A stretch of DNA of 64,000 nucleotides, taken from positions 124,001-188,000 of the forward strand of contig JAKSGN010000026.1 of assembly GCA_024180945.1 (NCBI GenBank), read 5' to 3'. The notes beneath the pieces were generated by a model. It saw nothing but the letters and a program-made list of their open reading frames with translations, was not told the origin of the DNA and made no database searches. The position numbers and the translations under genes are program-made. Within the stretch, counting starts at the first letter, position 1, and every line of letters begins with the position of its first letter. This DNA is from Macrophomina tecta. Taxonomy: Eukaryota; Ascomycota; Dothideomycetes; Botryosphaeriales; Botryosphaeriaceae. Below are positions 62,661 through 64,000 of the stretch, one piece after another.

Positions 62661-63122
62661 TCATCCGAACCCGTTATACCTCGGAAGCCCTCCTTCGTCC
62701 ACGAATCGTATAAGTTCCTCCTCGACACGAAGTACGTGTTCAATCACACGTTTCTTAGCCCTCTGAAAGTTCTCCTCCTCCCACGCTACAACATCAGATG
62801 GACGACTGCCATTTGCCGTGGCCATGTCAACTTGGCTTTTGAGCGTTTTGAACATGTGTTCGGCTTTTTTGCAAAGGTTTGAATACGCCTCGAGAGCTTC
62901 GCGGAAGTATATGATCTCCACGCGGTGAGTGCCGATCTGGCGCACGAGGTCGTATATCTGATCTTCGGTCGGCTTTCTGTCTTTCTTTGCTGGCTGAAGG
63001 GATGCTTCAGTAAGGCCGAAGGCGAACGTCGTTACGCCTCTTGAGGCCAGCTTGGCGTCCACGTTTTGAGGGGCTGGAGGCTTCGCCACAGCAGGCATTC
63101 TGTCTTTCTTTCGAAATACCAT
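62661..63122 (-). CDS. Hypothetical small protein, 153 aa
   Basis: ATG at 63120-63122. The N-terminus is basic and Pro-rich (MVFRKKDRMPAVAKPPAPQNVD), followed by ASRGVTTFAFGLTEASLQP, then a helical region from about residue 60 to the end (EDQIYDLVRQIGTHRVEIIYFREALEAYSNLCKKAEHMFKTLKSQ; ENFQRAKKRVIEHVLRVEEELIRFVDEGG). The frame is open upstream of the ATG for 28 codons without another ATG. No signal peptide or membrane segment. Family not recognised; length, ATG and amphipathic helices support a real gene. Confidence 0.6.
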   Translation of the reverse strand: MVFRKKDRMPAVAKPPAPQNVDAKLASRGVTTFAFGLTEASLQPAKKDRKPTEDQIYDLVRQIGTHRVEIIYFREALEAYSNLCKKAEHMFKTLKSQVDMATANGSRPSDVVAWEEENFQRAKKRVIEHVLRVEEELIRFVDEGGLPRYNGFG

Positions 63123-63607
63123 CTTATTGCCTCTTTCTAGAGTCCTGGCGGGTTGCGAGCCGATCAGTCGTATTATAGAACAGAAATAAGATTGAGTGGG
63201 GCTCAATGAAGGAGCTAAAAAGGCGCCGGCCTCAAATATGTTCTCAATGATCCAGTTTCAACGTTCAGGACCTTATCATCTCTAGACATGCATCGGGCAA
63301 TATACTCTGCAAGAACAAAGTGTTAATATTGTTTGTAGTGCCTGGTGATTACCGAATCAGATCCAATGGAGCTGTTGGGATATGAGGTGTGGAATGAGTT
63401 GCTAGATTGCTTTCCTGCTGCGCAGAGACGGCGAGACAGGACAGACCCGTTATAACCTCTGCGTGTGCGGCTAACTAACTGAGGTATACACAGACACAGG
63501 GTATCCAACGTAACCCTAGGCTCGACTACCGCGGAGGGGTTGTTCAAGGTGCAATTGTCTCCTTCGTCGTGTGCTGCGGCGAAGAAAAGAAGAAAAAGGT
63601 AATGAGA
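63123..63607. other. Gap between the last two genes
   Basis: Presumed promoter of the small minus-strand gene and 3' end of the coiled-coil gene. A frame of 74 codons at 63323-63547 is not convincing. Confidence 0.35.
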
Positions 63608-64000
63608 CTAGTCTGAGAGCGTACCAGGGGAAACGGGTACGAAATTTTCCTCCTGCTTTACCCTCTCAGATCTGTTGCTTCCTCGTTCAGCATCAGGCTC
63701 GCTCTCGAGCTTAACGCGACTGTCCGTGCATTCTACCTGCGCAGCCATCTCGCGCGTCCCGTCGGAGTGCGGGTTTACGAGCCTCTGGAGCTCCTGATTC
63801 CGGCGACGCAGCAATGCATTCTCCTCCAAAAGGTAGCGGATGCGTCCGTCCGCCCCATTCTCCTGCAGCAGAAGGATCATGCTCCTTAGAGAGGTAAGCT
63901 CGAGTAACAGATCCGCCATATTTGGCGCCGGCGTATCAACCGCTTCCACTGCAAGACCGCCCCATTCTCCCTTCAAGGCTGCAAGCTGCTTGGCTAAGTC
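63608..64000 (-). CDS. Coiled-coil protein, C-terminal part (5' end outside window)
   Basis: The frame is open to the right edge and ends at the stop at 63608-63610. It starts (in window) DLAKQLAALKGEWGG, then a clear heptad pattern (LLLELTSLRSMILLLQE; IRYLLEENALLRRRNQELQRLV) and a charged tail of about 55 residues (RVKLESEPDAERGSNRSERVKQEE). This could be the dimerisation end of a regulator, or a cytoskeletal adaptor; nothing decides between them. The DNA-binding or other N-terminal part is not visible. Confidence 0.5.
   Translation of the reverse strand, partial: DLAKQLAALKGEWGGLAVEAVDTPAPNMADLLLELTSLRSMILLLQENGADGRIRYLLEENALLRRRNQELQRLVNPHSDGTREMAAQVECTDSRVKLESEPDAERGSNRSERVKQEENFVPVSPGTLSD

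Overview
The window is nuclear DNA of a filamentous ascomycete (Pezizomycotina). The signs are short spliceosomal introns of 48-62 bp with GTAAGT-type donors, a PMC-type Ca2+-ATPase, a PTH11/rhodopsin-fold membrane protein, an NmrA-like protein, a bZIP factor, and a dense load of fungal transposon families (hAT, pogo/Fot1 type, piggyBac, Tad-like LINEs, Copia). One element (51.1-52.9 kb) carries the CpA-to-TpA damage expected of repeat-induced point mutation (RIP). I cannot name the species.

Host genes are few and lie between transposon blocks. They are the Ca2+-ATPase (1-3072, minus, cut by the left edge), an acidic unknown protein (4174-4776), a secreted large-subunit catalase destroyed by transposons (starts at 6830), a seven-exon PTH11-like membrane protein (17523-19065), a bZIP factor (39134-40105), a C-terminally membrane-anchored unknown with a GA-repeat frameshift (44371-45512), a transcription-factor-like fragment (49750-50373), an NmrA-like oxidoreductase-fold protein (53483-54415), a three-exon basic unknown (57140-58099), a small unknown (62661-63122) and a coiled-coil partial gene at the right edge.

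6.8-16.9 kb is a nested hAT cluster. hAT-1 (6853-9882, target duplication GTTGGAAT) sits in the catalase signal-peptide codons. A further hAT (hAT-4) cuts the catalase near 10398. hAT-2 (10578-16539, duplication TTTGGTAC) sits inside hAT-4, and hAT-3 (13179-15903, duplication GCCGGGAC) sits inside hAT-2. hAT-2 and hAT-3 encode apparently intact spliced transposases.

20.5-33 kb is a graveyard of solo LTRs, 5'-truncated LINEs, a hAT and a piggyBac fragment, and a pogo element inserted in a solo LTR whose empty paralogue is also in the window. 33.2-39.06 kb is a full-length Tad-like LINE with both ORFs open, inserted about 70 bp upstream of the bZIP start codon. 40.5-44.2 kb holds two pogo elements head to head, only 15 bp apart. 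46.3-53 kb carries a Copia 3' part, a LINE/SINE-like repeat and a RIP-degraded pogo element. The last 10 kb has further solo LTRs, a decayed LINE and small genes.

No CRISPR, tRNA or rRNA gene was found. The most informative content is the set of precisely datable insertions with target duplications, the contrast of intact and RIP-damaged elements, and the genes they disrupt or may rewire.
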